64,000 bases of DNA, taken from NCBI GenBank assembly GCA_002786025.1, contig NHNW01000007.1, positions 620,001-684,000 on the forward strand, written 5' to 3'. The stretch comes from Zasmidium citrigriseum (Eukaryota > Ascomycota > Dothideomycetes > Mycosphaerellales > Mycosphaerellaceae). Position 1 is the stretch's first letter. The number at the start of each line of letters is the position of its first letter. The position numbers and the translations under genes are program-made. Below are positions 63,939 through 64,000 of this stretch, piece by piece. The notes under the pieces are model-generated. The model saw only the letters and a program-made list of their open reading frames with translations, did no database searches and was not told the DNA's origin.

Positions 63939-64000
63939 TGTGTGGGTTCTCGAGGTGGCGAAGACGGTTTTGGAGGAGTTGAACAGTGTTGTATGTGGCG

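Noticed and set aside
1..64000. tRNA, rRNA, CRISPR array or transposon
   Set aside because: No cloverleaf-like or rRNA segment, regular spaced repeat, transposase or reverse-transcriptase motif was noticed. A systematic scan could not be run.

Overview
The window is nuclear DNA of a filamentous ascomycete, most likely a Dothideomycete (Mycosphaerellales-like). Genes are split by 42-78 bp introns with GTRNGY donors, CTAAC-like branch sites and YAG acceptors. Housekeeping eukaryotic genes are present (Wbp1, Yaf9, a 9.5 kDa complex I subunit), and an AflR/AflS regulator pair sits beside polyketide genes. Almost no multi-exon gene is a single open frame, so models were built by joining exons by eye; every complete model below sums to a multiple of three.

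Region 1 (1 to about 27.4 kb) is a secondary-metabolite cluster. It holds a highly reducing PKS running off the left edge (KS-AT-DH-cMT seen), a branched-chain aminotransferase, a P450, a LovC-type trans-acting enoyl reductase, a second PKS of non-reducing group VI/VII type, a second P450, a membrane-anchored methyltransferase-like protein, an AflS(AflJ)-like co-regulator and a divergent AflR-like Zn2Cys6 factor. AflR-type palindromes (TCGN5CGA) lie in several cluster promoters, three of them within 115 bp between the first PKS and the aminotransferase.

The second PKS is the most unusual object. It begins directly at KS with no room for a SAT domain, its PT-position domain lacks both catalytic dyad residues, and it ends in ACP, C-methyltransferase and an intact esterase-type release domain. 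A likely reading is that the reducing PKS, possibly helped by the trans enoyl reductase, makes a methylated chain that the second PKS extends and methylates and its esterase releases, with the P450s tailoring the product. The aminotransferase would supply or consume a branched keto/amino acid. The product is not predictable from the sequence.

Region 2 (27.8-43.2 kb) holds a DUF3112-type membrane protein, a DUF2235 hydrolase, a secreted sedolisin protease, a hemerythrin-like protein, Yaf9, a CFEM/PTH11-type receptor, two small proteins tied to a local tandem duplication, and a siderophore-type hydroxyornithine acyltransferase.

Region 3 (43.2-64 kb) holds a 2224-residue disordered repeat protein, a GH79 glycosidase, an NTF2-like secreted protein with a Pro/Gln repeat, an FAD monooxygenase with a duplicated 3-prime tail, an HSL-type esterase, Wbp1, the 9.5 kDa complex I subunit, a two-part ORF broken by one in-frame TAG, and a charged membrane-anchored protein. 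No tRNA, rRNA, transposon or CRISPR array was recognised.
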